Source of the DNA: F1-120-MAGs238 sp964484185
GTDB taxonomy: Bacteria > Planctomycetota > Phycisphaerae > Phycisphaerales > UBA1924
Length of the DNA: 64,000 bases
NCBI GenBank assembly: GCA_964484185.1
Contig: CAZAEQ010000006.1
Location: 1-64,000, forward strand
Direction of reading: 5' to 3'
The position numbers and the translations under genes were made by a program. The notes below the pieces were generated by a model. It was not told the DNA's origin, did not search any database, and saw only the letters and a program-made list of their open reading frames with translations. Position 1 is the stretch's first letter, and each line of letters begins with the position of its first letter. Of the stretch, positions 8,100-17,074 are shown piece after piece.

Positions 8100-8461
8100 A
8101 GGCGGAGGGGTTTCGCTGAACCACGCTTCGTGCGCATGTCGCGCATCACACTCGAAAGTATTCGTTGCATCTCGCAACTCTGCCGCCCAAACCAGTTCAC
8201 TTTCGGTTCTAGGACATACGTCTCTCGCGTCTGCAAGGTTCCTGACTGCGAACAACTTACACACCGATATTTTGAAGCGATCCATAACTCTTTCGGGCCA
8301 TTTCCGGGCTTCGGCCCTAACCAGACAACCCGCGTTTTTGCGGGAATCCGACGCGACTCAAGCCATATGATGGGACGCTGGTGGGCAGGGACGGTTCCCC
8401 GCTCAGTTCAATCCACTCCGCCGTTAGTCATCCAAAACACTAATGGATCAGGAACCCACGG

Positions 8462-9316
8462 ATGAAGGTCGCTTTCAGTTCGGTTGCTTGCCCGGAATGG
8501 ACACTCCAGCGGATCGCTTCCGAAGGCGAGGCCGCCGGATTCAACGGAGTCGAGCTGCGCACCTTTGGCAGTGCTGGCGGCGAGTTTGCCGGCGAGCCGT
8601 TCCTCACCGATCCGGCGAAAACCCGCTCGATCATGGAAAACGCCGGACTCGAAATCGTCTCACTCGCCACAGGCTTGAAATTCGATGACCCGGTCGCACC
8701 GGCGATCATCGGTCACATTTTCGGTGACCAGGAAAAAGCAATCCGCGCCTGCAAGAGCACTATCAATCTCGCGGCTCAACTTGAGTGCCCCTTCGTCCGG
8801 GTTTTCGCGTTTGAGATTCAAGGCCAGGAAAGCCGCAAGAACGCCCTGGCTCGCATCATCGAACGTCTCAATAAATGCCTCGATGCCTGCGACCGCACCG
8901 GCGTCAAGCTTCTCATCGAAAACGGCGGCAGCTTCAACCGCGCCAGCGACCTCATCGAAATCATGGACATTGCTGACAACGGCTTGCTCATGGCGTCCTA
9001 CTCCGTTGCCGTCGCCGCTCAGGCAGGTGAAGATGTCGCCGCGGGCGTGAACGCGTTGGGCAAGCGACTGGGCGCGCTCAAGATCAAGGATTACAAGGAT
9101 GGCCAGCCATGCACCCTGGGAACCGGAACTGTTCCCAATGGCAGTGCCATGTGCGCAGCCCGTTCGATCAATTTCACCGGCCCCGTGGTCTTTGAATACG
9201 ACCGAGCCTGGAACCGCTCACTTCCCGACCCAAAGCCTGTGCTTCAGGCGGCCGCCCCGATCGTCCATTCCTGGGCTCACGCCGTCAAGGCACCGGCCTG
9301 CGTCACCGTAAAGTAA
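8462..9316 (+). CDS. Sugar phosphate isomerase/epimerase-like TIM-barrel protein
   Basis: The 284-residue product follows the AP-endonuclease-2/xylose-isomerase TIM-barrel layout: VAFSSVACPEWTLQRI at strand 1, AAGFNGVELRTFG at strand 2, CPFVRVFAFE mid-barrel, TGVKLLIENGG carrying the conserved Glu, LGALKIKDYKDG and VVFEYD near the end. These enzymes isomerise or epimerise sugars with bound metal. The expected metal-ligand segment after the Glu strand (usually DxxH) reads LLMASYSVAVAAQAGED here and lacks the His, so catalysis may be altered or lost. It is 30 bases upstream of serA on the same strand and likely cotranscribed, though a role in serine synthesis is not established. A short GGAAC stretch precedes the ATG. 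Confidence 0.8.
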   Translation: MKVAFSSVACPEWTLQRIASEGEAAGFNGVELRTFGSAGGEFAGEPFLTDPAKTRSIMENAGLEIVSLATGLKFDDPVAPAIIGHIFGDQEKAIRACKSTINLAAQLECPFVRVFAFEIQGQESRKNALARIIERLNKCLDACDRTGVKLLIENGGSFNRASDLIEIMDIADNGLLMASYSVAVAAQAGEDVAAGVNALGKRLGALKIKDYKDGQPCTLGTGTVPNGSAMCAARSINFTGPVVFEYDRAWNRSLPDPKPVLQAAAPIVHSWAHAVKAPACVTVK

Positions 9317-9346
9317 CAAAAAATTGCAAACGCGGAGCTTCTGCAC

Positions 9347-10321
9347 GTGAAAATCCTGATCGCAGATAAGTTCGAAAAATCCGGCATCGAAGGCCTCAGA
9401 AAGCTCGGCTGCGAAGTCTTGAGCGAACCAGATCTGGGTGTAGATGGCATTCCCGCCGCCCTCCAGCGCGTCCAGCCTCAAATTCTCGTCGTGCGTTCCA
9501 CTAAAGTGCCCGCCGCGACAATCGCCAAAGCGGACTCGGTCAAGCTCATCATCCGCGCTGGGGCCGGTGTCGACAACATCGATGTCGCCGCGGCCACCGC
9601 CAAAGGCATCAAAGTCTGCAACTGCCCGGGCATGAACTCGATCGCTGTTGCCGAACTCACCATGGGCCTGTTGCTCGCCTGCGATCGCCGCATCCCTGAC
9701 CAGACCATCGATGCCCGTGCTGGCAAATGGAACAAAAAGGAATACGGCAGCAAATCAAAGGGACTCAAAGGATCAACCCTCGGCGTCATCGGCGCCGGAG
9801 CGATCGGCCGCGCGGTGATCAAGCGTGCTCGAGCCTTTGAAATGCGCGTCCTGGCCTGGAGTCACGGCATCACCAAAGAACATGTCAGCGACATCGGCGC
9901 TGAATTTGGCGGCAACGACAATGCTTCGCTCCTCGAACTCGCCGAAACCTGCGATGCGGTCACCATCCACATTCCGCTCGCGCCCGACACCAAGCACATC
10001 ATCGGTAAGCAGTTCTTCGACCACATGAAGCCCGGCGCGTACATCATCAACACCAGCCGCGGCGGCGTCATCGACGAAGCAGCTCTCCGCGAAGCCATTA
10101 AGACCAAAGGCATCCGGGCCGGTTTGGATGTTTATGAGGAATCCTGTGCAGGCTCTGAAGGTCCATGGGTCAGCCAATCTGCCCAGTTTGGACCCGGCGT
10201 GTATTGCACTCACCACGTGGGAGCAAGCACAAATCAGGCCCAGGAAGCGGTCGCCGAAGAGGTCGTCCGCATGGTCCATATGTACAAATCCCGCAACCGC
10301 ATTGAAAATAGCGTCAACTGA
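9347..10321 (+). CDS. serA: D-3-phosphoglycerate dehydrogenase, short form
   Basis: The enzyme oxidises 3-phosphoglycerate to 3-phosphohydroxypyruvate with NAD+, the first step of serine synthesis. The 324-residue product has the two-domain D-2-hydroxyacid dehydrogenase layout: the substrate domain with VVRSTKVPA and IIRAGAGVDNID, the Rossmann motif LGVIGAGAIGRAV at about 144-156, NTSRGGVIDEAAL with the catalytic Arg, and HHVGAST with the catalytic His. It lacks the C-terminal ACT domain that gives serine feedback in long forms. The start is a GTG at 9347. It is followed 54 bases later by serC, giving the first two steps of the pathway side by side. serB is not in the window. Confidence 0.92.
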   Translation: MKILIADKFEKSGIEGLRKLGCEVLSEPDLGVDGIPAALQRVQPQILVVRSTKVPAATIAKADSVKLIIRAGAGVDNIDVAAATAKGIKVCNCPGMNSIAVAELTMGLLLACDRRIPDQTIDARAGKWNKKEYGSKSKGLKGSTLGVIGAGAIGRAVIKRARAFEMRVLAWSHGITKEHVSDIGAEFGGNDNASLLELAETCDAVTIHIPLAPDTKHIIGKQFFDHMKPGAYIINTSRGGVIDEAALREAIKTKGIRAGLDVYEESCAGSEGPWVSQSAQFGPGVYCTHHVGASTNQAQEAVAEEVVRMVHMYKSRNRIENSVN

Positions 10322-10375
10322 GGCAACCTACTATTCAGACTCTCATTTTGGCGTCGTTCAAGCAGGAGTTTCACC

Positions 10376-11536
10376 ATGTCAATCGCTGCCCCGTCGATCT
10401 CTAAGTCAGGCGTCACCCACACCGCCTCCGGTCGAATCTTCAACTTCTCCGCCGGCCCCGGCTGCCTGCCTGAAGAAGTGCTCCGCCAGATCCAGGAAGA
10501 TGTCTGGAACATCGGCGGCAGCGGCATCGGCATCTTGGAACACAGCCACCGCGGCCGCATCTTTGACAAGGTCCTCGCCGAGGCGTTTGAGGACTTCGCC
10601 AAGATTTCCAACCTCCCCAAGAACTACAAGACTCTGTTCCTGACCGGCGGCGCGACCACCCAGAACTTCATGGTCCCCGCCAACCTCAAGCCCCAGGATC
10701 AGGTCGCAGATTACATCACGACCGGATACTGGGCCGAAAAGAGTCTCGAACAGGCTAAGTTCTACGGCGCATGCAATGAAGCTGCAACCAGCAAAGACAA
10801 GAACCACTCCTACATCCCAGATGATGCTCAGCTGAAGTGTTCACCCAATGCCGCATATGTGCACATGTGCAGCAACAACACGATCTACGGAACCGAGTGG
10901 AACAACAACGATGGCTCGTTCCGCCTGCCCAAGATTCCCGATGGCGTGCCGCTGGTCTGCGATATGTCCAGCGACATCTATTCACGCCCGGTCGACTTCA
11001 GTAAGTTCGGATTTGTGTATGCAGGAGCCCAGAAGAATCTGGGAGCAGCTGGCACCACCGTCTGCGTGATTCGCGAAGATCTGCTCCAGCGCAAGGCACG
11101 CGAACTGCCCTTGATGCTCCAGTACGCCGTGCACGCAAAAGATGAGAGCCGCCATAACACGCCGCCCGTCGCCGCGATCTACATCTGCGGCCTGGTTTTC
11201 AAGTGGATTTTGAAGCAGCCCGGCGGTCTCGCCGGTATCGGCGCCGCCAACATTCGCAAGGCTAACCATATTTACAACGTCATCGACGCTCTGCCCGCGT
11301 TCTATAAGGGTCACGCCGCCAAGCGTGATCGCAGCTACATGAACATCACGTTCCGCACGCCGACCGCCGAACTTGATGACAAGTTCTGCAAGGAAGCCGG
11401 CGCGGCGGGCATGGATGGTCTCAAAGGCCACCGCGCTACCGGCGGCATGCGGGCCAGCACCTACAACGCATTCCCTGAAGAGGGCTGCAAAGTGATGGCC
11501 AATTTCATGCGAGACTTCGCCGCCAAGAACGGTTAA
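10376..11536 (+). CDS. serC: Phosphoserine aminotransferase
   Basis: The enzyme transfers an amino group from glutamate to 3-phosphohydroxypyruvate using PLP. The 386-residue product carries IFNFSAGPGCLPEEVLRQIQ at the N terminus, the TGGATTQNFMVP substrate loop, and AGAQKNLGAAGTTVCVIR with the PLP-binding Lys. The C-terminal GHRATGGMRASTYNAF is also typical. It is about 25 residues longer than the usual 360, mainly from a short N-terminal extension. A good ribosome binding site (CAGGAG) precedes the ATG. The last bases TTAA are shared with the stop codon of the convergent glycosyltransferase gene, so the two transcripts overlap tail to tail. Confidence 0.94.
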   Translation: MSIAAPSISKSGVTHTASGRIFNFSAGPGCLPEEVLRQIQEDVWNIGGSGIGILEHSHRGRIFDKVLAEAFEDFAKISNLPKNYKTLFLTGGATTQNFMVPANLKPQDQVADYITTGYWAEKSLEQAKFYGACNEAATSKDKNHSYIPDDAQLKCSPNAAYVHMCSNNTIYGTEWNNNDGSFRLPKIPDGVPLVCDMSSDIYSRPVDFSKFGFVYAGAQKNLGAAGTTVCVIREDLLQRKARELPLMLQYAVHAKDESRHNTPPVAAIYICGLVFKWILKQPGGLAGIGAANIRKANHIYNVIDALPAFYKGHAAKRDRSYMNITFRTPTAELDDKFCKEAGAAGMDGLKGHRATGGMRASTYNAFPEEGCKVMANFMRDFAAKNG

Positions 11537-12576
11537 TCGTCCAACATCGCAGTATCAAGTCGCATGCACACCTCTTCGGCGGTGATGCGATCCATCAGAA
11601 TTTTGCCAGATGCTTCACGCTTGTGGTCCAGCACATCGCCTTTGCCCAAATGCTGAATGACATCGGCGTTGCGTTTGTATGGTCCGACCAGATCGATGTT
11701 GGTTGGTCCATAGAGCGCGATGATCGGCTTATCGAAACCGACTGCCATGTGCAGCGCGGCCGAGTCGTTGGCGATGACCATGCGGGACAGGCTGATGATG
11801 GCCATGAGTTGCCCGATGGTTGTCGCGCCCATGCGGTCGATGACTTTTTTGTTGTGGTTGGAAAGGTCGAGCAGTCGGCCGGAGTGTTCGCGTTCGCTGC
11901 GCGAGCCGACCAGGACAACTTTGTATCCGTGATGCAGGACTCTGCGGGCGACTTCGGCAAAGCGGTCGGCGGGCCAGCATTTGCCGGGCCAGCGCGAGCC
12001 GGGGGCGATGACGATGTATCCGCCGCTGGGAAGGTCGATATCAGCGAGGGTGTGGAGGCGATCTTCTTCGGAAACGTAGAGACGCATGTCTCGCACCGGT
12101 TCGACTCCGACTGGAGAGAGAAGAGCGAGCATGCGGTCGACTGTGTGGAGTTTGGCTGAAACGGGGACTTTGTGAGTGAGCGCGAGCCAGCCCAGTTCGC
12201 GGGCATCGGCGTAACCGATTCGTTTGGGGGCGAGTGTGGCGCGGGCAAAAAATCCGCTGCGGGCCAGACCCTGGAGGTCAAAGACAAGGTCGTATTTGGC
12301 GCGTTTGAGCTGGGCGACAAATTGGGCAAGCGGGCGGAAGGGTCGGCGGGGGATTGGGTGGCGGGGCGCGCGGCGTTTGAATGGGATCACGCGGGTGAGG
12401 TCGGGGTGATGCATGATGGCGGGTGCGAAATCGTCCTGCACAAGCCAGTCAATTTCAGCATCGGGCCAGGCGCGGCGGAGACTCACCAAAACCGGCACTG
12501 TGCGGCAGACATCTCCAAGCGCGCTGGGGCGGATGAGGAGAATTCGGCGTGGTGGAAGCTCGCGTTGGTCGGGCAC
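11533..12576 (-). CDS. Glycosyltransferase family 9 (heptosyltransferase-like)
   Basis: The 347-residue product matches ADP-heptose:LPS heptosyltransferases. The N terminus RILLIRPSALGDVCRTVPV is the GT9 first strand and loop, APGSRWPGKCWPADRFAEV is the central motif, and the nucleotide-sugar-binding block contains MVIANDSAALHMAVGFDKPIIALYGPT. These enzymes extend the lipopolysaccharide inner core at the inner face of the cytoplasmic membrane. The start is a GTG at 12576. The gene is last in a reverse run with the M20 peptidase and QueD genes, separated from QueD by 17 bases. Acceptor specificity cannot be read; LptB at 21237 supports an LPS-bearing envelope. Confidence 0.88.
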   Translation of the reverse strand: MPDQRELPPRRILLIRPSALGDVCRTVPVLVSLRRAWPDAEIDWLVQDDFAPAIMHHPDLTRVIPFKRRAPRHPIPRRPFRPLAQFVAQLKRAKYDLVFDLQGLARSGFFARATLAPKRIGYADARELGWLALTHKVPVSAKLHTVDRMLALLSPVGVEPVRDMRLYVSEEDRLHTLADIDLPSGGYIVIAPGSRWPGKCWPADRFAEVARRVLHHGYKVVLVGSRSEREHSGRLLDLSNHNKKVIDRMGATTIGQLMAIISLSRMVIANDSAALHMAVGFDKPIIALYGPTNIDLVGPYKRNADVIQHLGKGDVLDHKREASGKILMDRITAEEVCMRLDTAMLDD

Positions 12577-12593
12577 GGCGGATGGTAGCAGAT

Positions 12594-13379
12594 TCAGCCT
12601 GAATATTCGGCGCTGGTCCGATCGGTTTCCCAGACTCGAATGCTCTGTAATTTTGCCCCGGCAGCTGCGATCTGCGGCGACAGTTTTTCAAAAAACACTT
12701 TGGAGATGTTCTCGACGGAGGAGTTCACGCCGCCTTTTTCCGGGTTGAATTCGACAGTGTCAATGGTCAGGTGTTTGTGGTCGTAGGTTTTGATGAGCGT
12801 CGATTCAACGATGGATTCGAGCTGCTGCAACGTGAAGGCGGGTTTGGAAACGTCGACAGCGATGCAGGGTTCGAACTGGTAGTTGTGGCCGTGGCCGCTG
12901 GGGTGATTGCATTTGCCGAAGGCTTTGCGGTTTTCTTCGGGCGAAAGACTTGGGACGTGTAAGCGGTGGCTCGCGGCGAAGTCGAAGCGCTGGCGGAGAA
13001 AGACGGTATTTGGCATTTTGGTGCTCGCTTCCAGACTGCAGAATGGCGTGAGGTTGAGGCGGAGCGTAATGAGTTTGTGATCAAGACGCGGCGAAATTGC
13101 CGTCAGGAGCGGATGAACAGTCAGGATTGGCGGCGTGTTTCGGGCGATTGCCTCGCGCAAGATGTTGATGGCGGTGTGGAGGGCCGCCTCATCTATTACT
13201 TTGATGTCGAGCAGATACCCAAGCGATGGGTCTGGCTCGCCTTGGCAGGTTAGGGCTAATTCGAAAAAGTGTGCGAAGCCCTGCGGCGAAGGGTTCGCCG
13301 CGTAGCCGTTTGGCGTGGTGGGAATGTCGCTGCCGCCGGGCGGAATTGCAAACCGAATTGAGCGGCGGAGCGTGAGCAC
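12594..13379 (-). CDS. 6-pyruvoyltetrahydropterin synthase/QueD-family protein, tandem domain
   Basis: The family converts 7,8-dihydroneopterin triphosphate to 6-carboxy- or 6-pyruvoyl-tetrahydropterin, feeding queuosine or pterin synthesis. The C-terminal half has the complete signature: FDFAASHRLHV supplies one zinc His, FGKCNHPSGHGHNYQFE supplies the Cys nucleophile and two zinc His, and YDHKHL and WETDR complete the site. The N-terminal half keeps the family outline (FELALTCQGEP, YLLDIKVIDEAAL, LDHKLITL) but lacks the HGHNY zinc cluster, so it is a degenerate copy. I start at GTG 13379 because TAGGAG precedes it by seven bases and overlaps the upstream gene's stop. QueD homologues are usually about 120-140 residues; this one is double. 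Confidence 0.85.
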   Translation of the reverse strand: MLTLRRSIRFAIPPGGSDIPTTPNGYAANPSPQGFAHFFELALTCQGEPDPSLGYLLDIKVIDEAALHTAINILREAIARNTPPILTVHPLLTAISPRLDHKLITLRLNLTPFCSLEASTKMPNTVFLRQRFDFAASHRLHVPSLSPEENRKAFGKCNHPSGHGHNYQFEPCIAVDVSKPAFTLQQLESIVESTLIKTYDHKHLTIDTVEFNPEKGGVNSSVENISKVFFEKLSPQIAAAGAKLQSIRVWETDRTSAEYSG

Positions 13380-13387
13380 GTGAACTC

Positions 13388-14827
13388 CTAGAGGCCCCAA
13401 AGTTCAGAGACGAACGCCGCGTGGCTGCGTGCGCCGTGACGGAAGCACGCGATCTCAAATTTTTCGTTGGGGGAGTGGACGCGATCATCATCAAGGCCGA
13501 ATCCCATGAAGATGGTCTCAAGACCGAGTTCGCTCTTGAGCAATCCGGCGACGGGGATCGAGCCGCCGCTCTTGATGAGTGCGGAATCGACACCGGTAGC
13601 GGCCTTGATGGCGCGAGTGGCGGCGTTGAGTTCTTTGGAATCAGTGCGGACGGTTGCCGGCGGGCCGCCGTGGTGATCAGTCAATTCCCAGCGGCAGCCT
13701 GGCGGTGTGCGTTCTTCGCACCATTTAAAGAATGCTTTGGTGATGACCGCGGGGTCTTGATCGGCAACGAGGCGGAAGGAAATTTTTGCGGAGCAGCTTG
13801 CGGGAATCACGGTCTTGGCGCCTTTGCCGGTGTAACCGCCCCAGATGCCGTTGATTTCAGCGGTGGGGCGAGCCCATTCGCGTTCAGTTGCTGAATAGCC
13901 GGCTTCACCGACATTGGCATCGGGACCGAAGCCGATTTTGGCGAGGTTCTCGGTGTCGTTGATTTTGAGAGCTTTCCAGTTGTCGCGTTCGATCTGCTCG
14001 AGCGGGCGGACGGCATCGTAAAAACCGGGAATGGTTACGCGGCGGTCTTTGTCCCAGAGCTGGGCGAGAACTTTGGGTAATTCATTGTTTGGATTTGGTG
14101 AGCGACCGCCCCAGAGACCGGAATGCAGATCCTGGTTAGCGCCGTGCAGTGTGATTTCGGTGTACGCCAGGCCGCGGACGCCGTAAGTAATGGCGGGTCG
14201 ATCACGACCAAGCATGCCTGTGTCGGAGATGAGGCAGACATTGCACTTTGAAAGTTGAGCGCGGCGTTCTTTCACGAACGAATCGAGGTTGACTGATCCG
14301 GATTCTTCTTCGCCTTCAATGAGGACTGTGATTTTCACGCCGCCGGCGGGCTGGCCGGTGATTTCTTTCCAGGCACGCATGGCTTCGATGAACATCATGA
14401 CCTGGCCTTTGTCGTCCACAGCGCCGCGAGCGACGATGCGGCGGCCGGGGCCACCTTGTGTGCCTTCTTTGATCACGGGTTCAAAGGGCGGGCTCTGCCA
14501 GAGGTCGATCGGGTCAACGGGCTGTACGTCATAGTGGCCGTAGAAGAGGACGTGCGGGCCTTTGTATTCGGGCGAACCTTCGCAGGTGGCGAGTACGACC
14601 GGGTGGCCAGGCTTTTCGCTGGTGCCGGTGGGGCAGACTTCGGTGTGGAAGCCGATTTCGCGGAGTTGATCAGCACACCAATCGGCAGCTTCGCGGCACT
14701 TGATGCGATAAGTTGGGTCGGTAGAGATAGAGGGAATCCGCAGCCAATCCATGAGGCGGCGGATGGAGCCTTCCTCGTGATCAGAGAGCCAGGCGAGGAC
14801 ACGGTCTGTGTTGGGTTTTGTGGGCAT
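13388..14827 (-). CDS. M20-family metallopeptidase (dipeptidase/carboxypeptidase)
   Basis: The 479-residue product is a cytosolic-type M20 zinc peptidase. Metal ligands and catalytic residues appear in order: LFYGHYDVQP (His and Asp), ARGAVDDKGQ (bridging Asp), LIEGEEESGS (catalytic Glu pair) and CLISDTGML. A C-terminal SGGSIPVA and FMGFGLDDDRVHSPNE carry the last His ligand. An inserted dimerisation domain lies between about residues 215 and 370. Relatives cleave dipeptides or C-terminal residues from short peptides. No signal peptide is visible. It is the first gene of the reverse run with QueD and GT9, with eight bases between its stop and the QueD start, but no functional link is obvious. 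Confidence 0.9.
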   Translation of the reverse strand: MPTKPNTDRVLAWLSDHEEGSIRRLMDWLRIPSISTDPTYRIKCREAADWCADQLREIGFHTEVCPTGTSEKPGHPVVLATCEGSPEYKGPHVLFYGHYDVQPVDPIDLWQSPPFEPVIKEGTQGGPGRRIVARGAVDDKGQVMMFIEAMRAWKEITGQPAGGVKITVLIEGEEESGSVNLDSFVKERRAQLSKCNVCLISDTGMLGRDRPAITYGVRGLAYTEITLHGANQDLHSGLWGGRSPNPNNELPKVLAQLWDKDRRVTIPGFYDAVRPLEQIERDNWKALKINDTENLAKIGFGPDANVGEAGYSATEREWARPTAEINGIWGGYTGKGAKTVIPASCSAKISFRLVADQDPAVITKAFFKWCEERTPPGCRWELTDHHGGPPATVRTDSKELNAATRAIKAATGVDSALIKSGGSIPVAGLLKSELGLETIFMGFGLDDDRVHSPNEKFEIACFRHGARSHAAFVSELWGL

Positions 14828-14875
14828 GATATAGGGTAGGGTGAAAAAGGGTCGGTGGTGGGGGAGTCAACAGAG

Positions 14876-16408
14876 TCAGAGGATGATCATCAACTCCTGA
14901 CCGGAGATGGAGTAGTATCGGAGTTGGTAGAAATCGCCGACTTTTTCGATGCTGTAATTGCCGGGAGAATCTCCCCGTTTGATGTGCGAGAGGTCAAACC
15001 CGTGGTCGGTCAGCTTTTCGAGGAAGACGTTCTCGATGATCTTGTCATTCACCGGCTGTCTGGCTCCTCGCAATTTTTCGATCGCGTTGTCGGTAGCCAA
15101 CAACGCCCAGTAATGATCGCCGTGGAAGTATTTGTACGAAGACATGGTCGCGACCGCGAGTGGTGTCGCAAAGAAAGTCGTTACTCCGGTAGCCGATGCA
15201 AGAAAGAGCGAGATGCACACTAAGCGAGTGCGGAGATGGATGTCTTTCTTGAGGCTTGCGAATACGGACACGAGCAGCAGTCCCGAAAAGACGATTGCAG
15301 CAAATGAGAAGCCTCGGCGGATGGCGGATTCGGCTGTCCACACTGAGTAGCGAGTTTCGGTTGGGGGTCCAAAGGAGATTGTAACATCCCGCTTCATCTG
15401 CGCTGGCGAGAGTGTTGCCGCCAAGTGTGTGGCATGCGGAAGATTGGAAACGAGATCGCGAATTGCGGAATGAGAAACGGTTACTTCGCCTGCAGATGGG
15501 AGACTTTGCGCGTAGGTCTTGGCGTTGGTGTCGGCTTTCGGGACAATCGTCACGGGCGCAGACATTCGGTTCTTCCAGCCATCGGCTTGTGCGGTTCCGC
15601 TGCCAAAAATGTAGAGATCGACGGAGAGCGGGCCGGTGTTTCCCGCGCCGGTCAGTCGCATCGGATAGATTGCGTGCGGTGTTGTGAATGTGAAGACGAG
15701 CGGATGAGGTGTAATCGGTTCGATTGAACCAGCGGACGCAGATCGACGCGCCTTTGCCGCCACGAATACCCAGCCATCTCGAACATAATCCGCGATCGCC
15801 GCCGCGCTCTCCGGCGTTACTTTGAATCCCTGACCCGTGAGCCATGCTGTAAGGTCGGTCGGGGTTTTGGATGAGATCGTGGTGAGTTCGAAATTGCCGA
15901 CGACTTCGCGATTGAGAATCTGGATTGAGTCGGTGGGTTCAGACATGCCGCGGGCTTTGCCCAGTGAGGGAAGAAAGATCAGGAAGCCACCGACAATCAG
16001 GAAAAAAACCGCAGCGATTCTCAATAAGGAAGAGCCGGAAAGGGCGGCAAGGCACATGACAATGAGCAGTAATGCAGGACCCCAGAGCCACGTAACTTGA
16101 GTTTCGACTTTTCGGGGGAAGAGCGCGGGGAGCGTTCGAAAAACGCCGGGACTTGTGGCCGCGACTTGAGGGACGGAAGGGAGGGGTACGACCCAGGCGA
16201 AATCGGTGGAATTTCCTTCGAAGCGGGTCTCGATGGCGAGGGTTTCGGTGCCGTTTGAAAATGCGATCAGAGCCGATTGATCGGGCATGTTGGCGGCGGT
16301 GGGGTCTTCGACGAGACGTTTGAACGCGCCGCCATCTGCGAATGCAGATTGGGTACACAAAAGAATGAGTAATGCGAGTCGATGAATCCAAGGCATCAGG
16401 TTGAGCAT
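14876..16408 (-). CDS. DUF2330 membrane protein
   Basis: The 510-residue product begins with a signal peptide (IHRLALLILLCTQSAFADGGAF), then the DUF2330 pattern with IAFSNGTETLAIETRFEG and FAWVVPLPSVPQVAATSPG. Hydrophobic segments near 105-145 and 365-415 suggest at least three membrane spans, which is more than a typical periplasmic DUF2330 protein. The function of this family is unknown; members are cell-surface or periplasmic proteins of several phyla. A GGGGGTGC stretch precedes the ATG. It stands alone on the reverse strand with no partner gene that suggests a role. Confidence 0.75.
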   Translation of the reverse strand: MLNLMPWIHRLALLILLCTQSAFADGGAFKRLVEDPTAANMPDQSALIAFSNGTETLAIETRFEGNSTDFAWVVPLPSVPQVAATSPGVFRTLPALFPRKVETQVTWLWGPALLLIVMCLAALSGSSLLRIAAVFFLIVGGFLIFLPSLGKARGMSEPTDSIQILNREVVGNFELTTISSKTPTDLTAWLTGQGFKVTPESAAAIADYVRDGWVFVAAKARRSASAGSIEPITPHPLVFTFTTPHAIYPMRLTGAGNTGPLSVDLYIFGSGTAQADGWKNRMSAPVTIVPKADTNAKTYAQSLPSAGEVTVSHSAIRDLVSNLPHATHLAATLSPAQMKRDVTISFGPPTETRYSVWTAESAIRRGFSFAAIVFSGLLLVSVFASLKKDIHLRTRLVCISLFLASATGVTTFFATPLAVATMSSYKYFHGDHYWALLATDNAIEKLRGARQPVNDKIIENVFLEKLTDHGFDLSHIKRGDSPGNYSIEKVGDFYQLRYYSISGQELMIIL

Positions 16409-17074
16409 GATGCACCCCCTACGAGATATATATGAATTGATACGTTGCGGAATGTAGAGCAGTTGCGAGAAGCGTCAATTTGAAGGGTGCCACGGAATTG
16501 AAGAATGCCACCGATCGTGGCCCCCTTCGATCAGGGTGCCAGAATTTGAGTCAGAGTGCCAGGCAATGTGGTACTCTGAGCCGACGCTGGAAGCGGATTT
16601 GAAATTTGAGATTTCAGACCCGAGCAATCGGAAGTTGCGGGAAGGTCGATTTTGCGCGAGCACATCAGTGTGTGCGGTGGGGGGCATCCTCGCCATCGAC
16701 CTTACGGTCGAGGTACCAGCGTGCCAATGGGGCGAGACGTGCCGCGAGACGGGTGGAGGTATGCACTGGCGTGCGCGGGCTGGCTTGGGGGAGATGGGCT
16801 GAGGGCGACGAGTTGGATACGGCTTGTTTGTCATGTTGGCAATGTAGCAAAGAAACTGGCTGAGGCAAATCGGGAGGGCGCACCATGACACACCCTGTCA
16901 GGCTCATTTTGAGTTATCAGGGAGTTTTTGATGTGGATAAGTGGTCGGTTTGTGGGGTTTTCTATGTAGGAAACTGGGTATTTGCAATATTTTTTGATCA
17001 GTACGAAGGAATTTTCTGGTACCGGACGTTTCGAGGGCGCAAGGCTTCCGGTACCAAGAGCCGCCTGTAACAAC
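16409..17074. other. Intergenic, includes an inverted repeat
   Basis: No convincing gene lies in this 666-base stretch; short frames on both strands lack signatures. It contains an AT-rich motif at 16596-16616 (GATTTGAAATTTGAGATTTC) that recurs at 44806 and 44961. Near the right end TGGTACCGGA (17017-17026) and TCCGGTACCA (17047-17056) form a perfect ten-base inverted repeat around a 20-base loop. No T tract follows, so it may be a binding site or a weak terminator for the sulfatase transcript. Confidence 0.45.
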
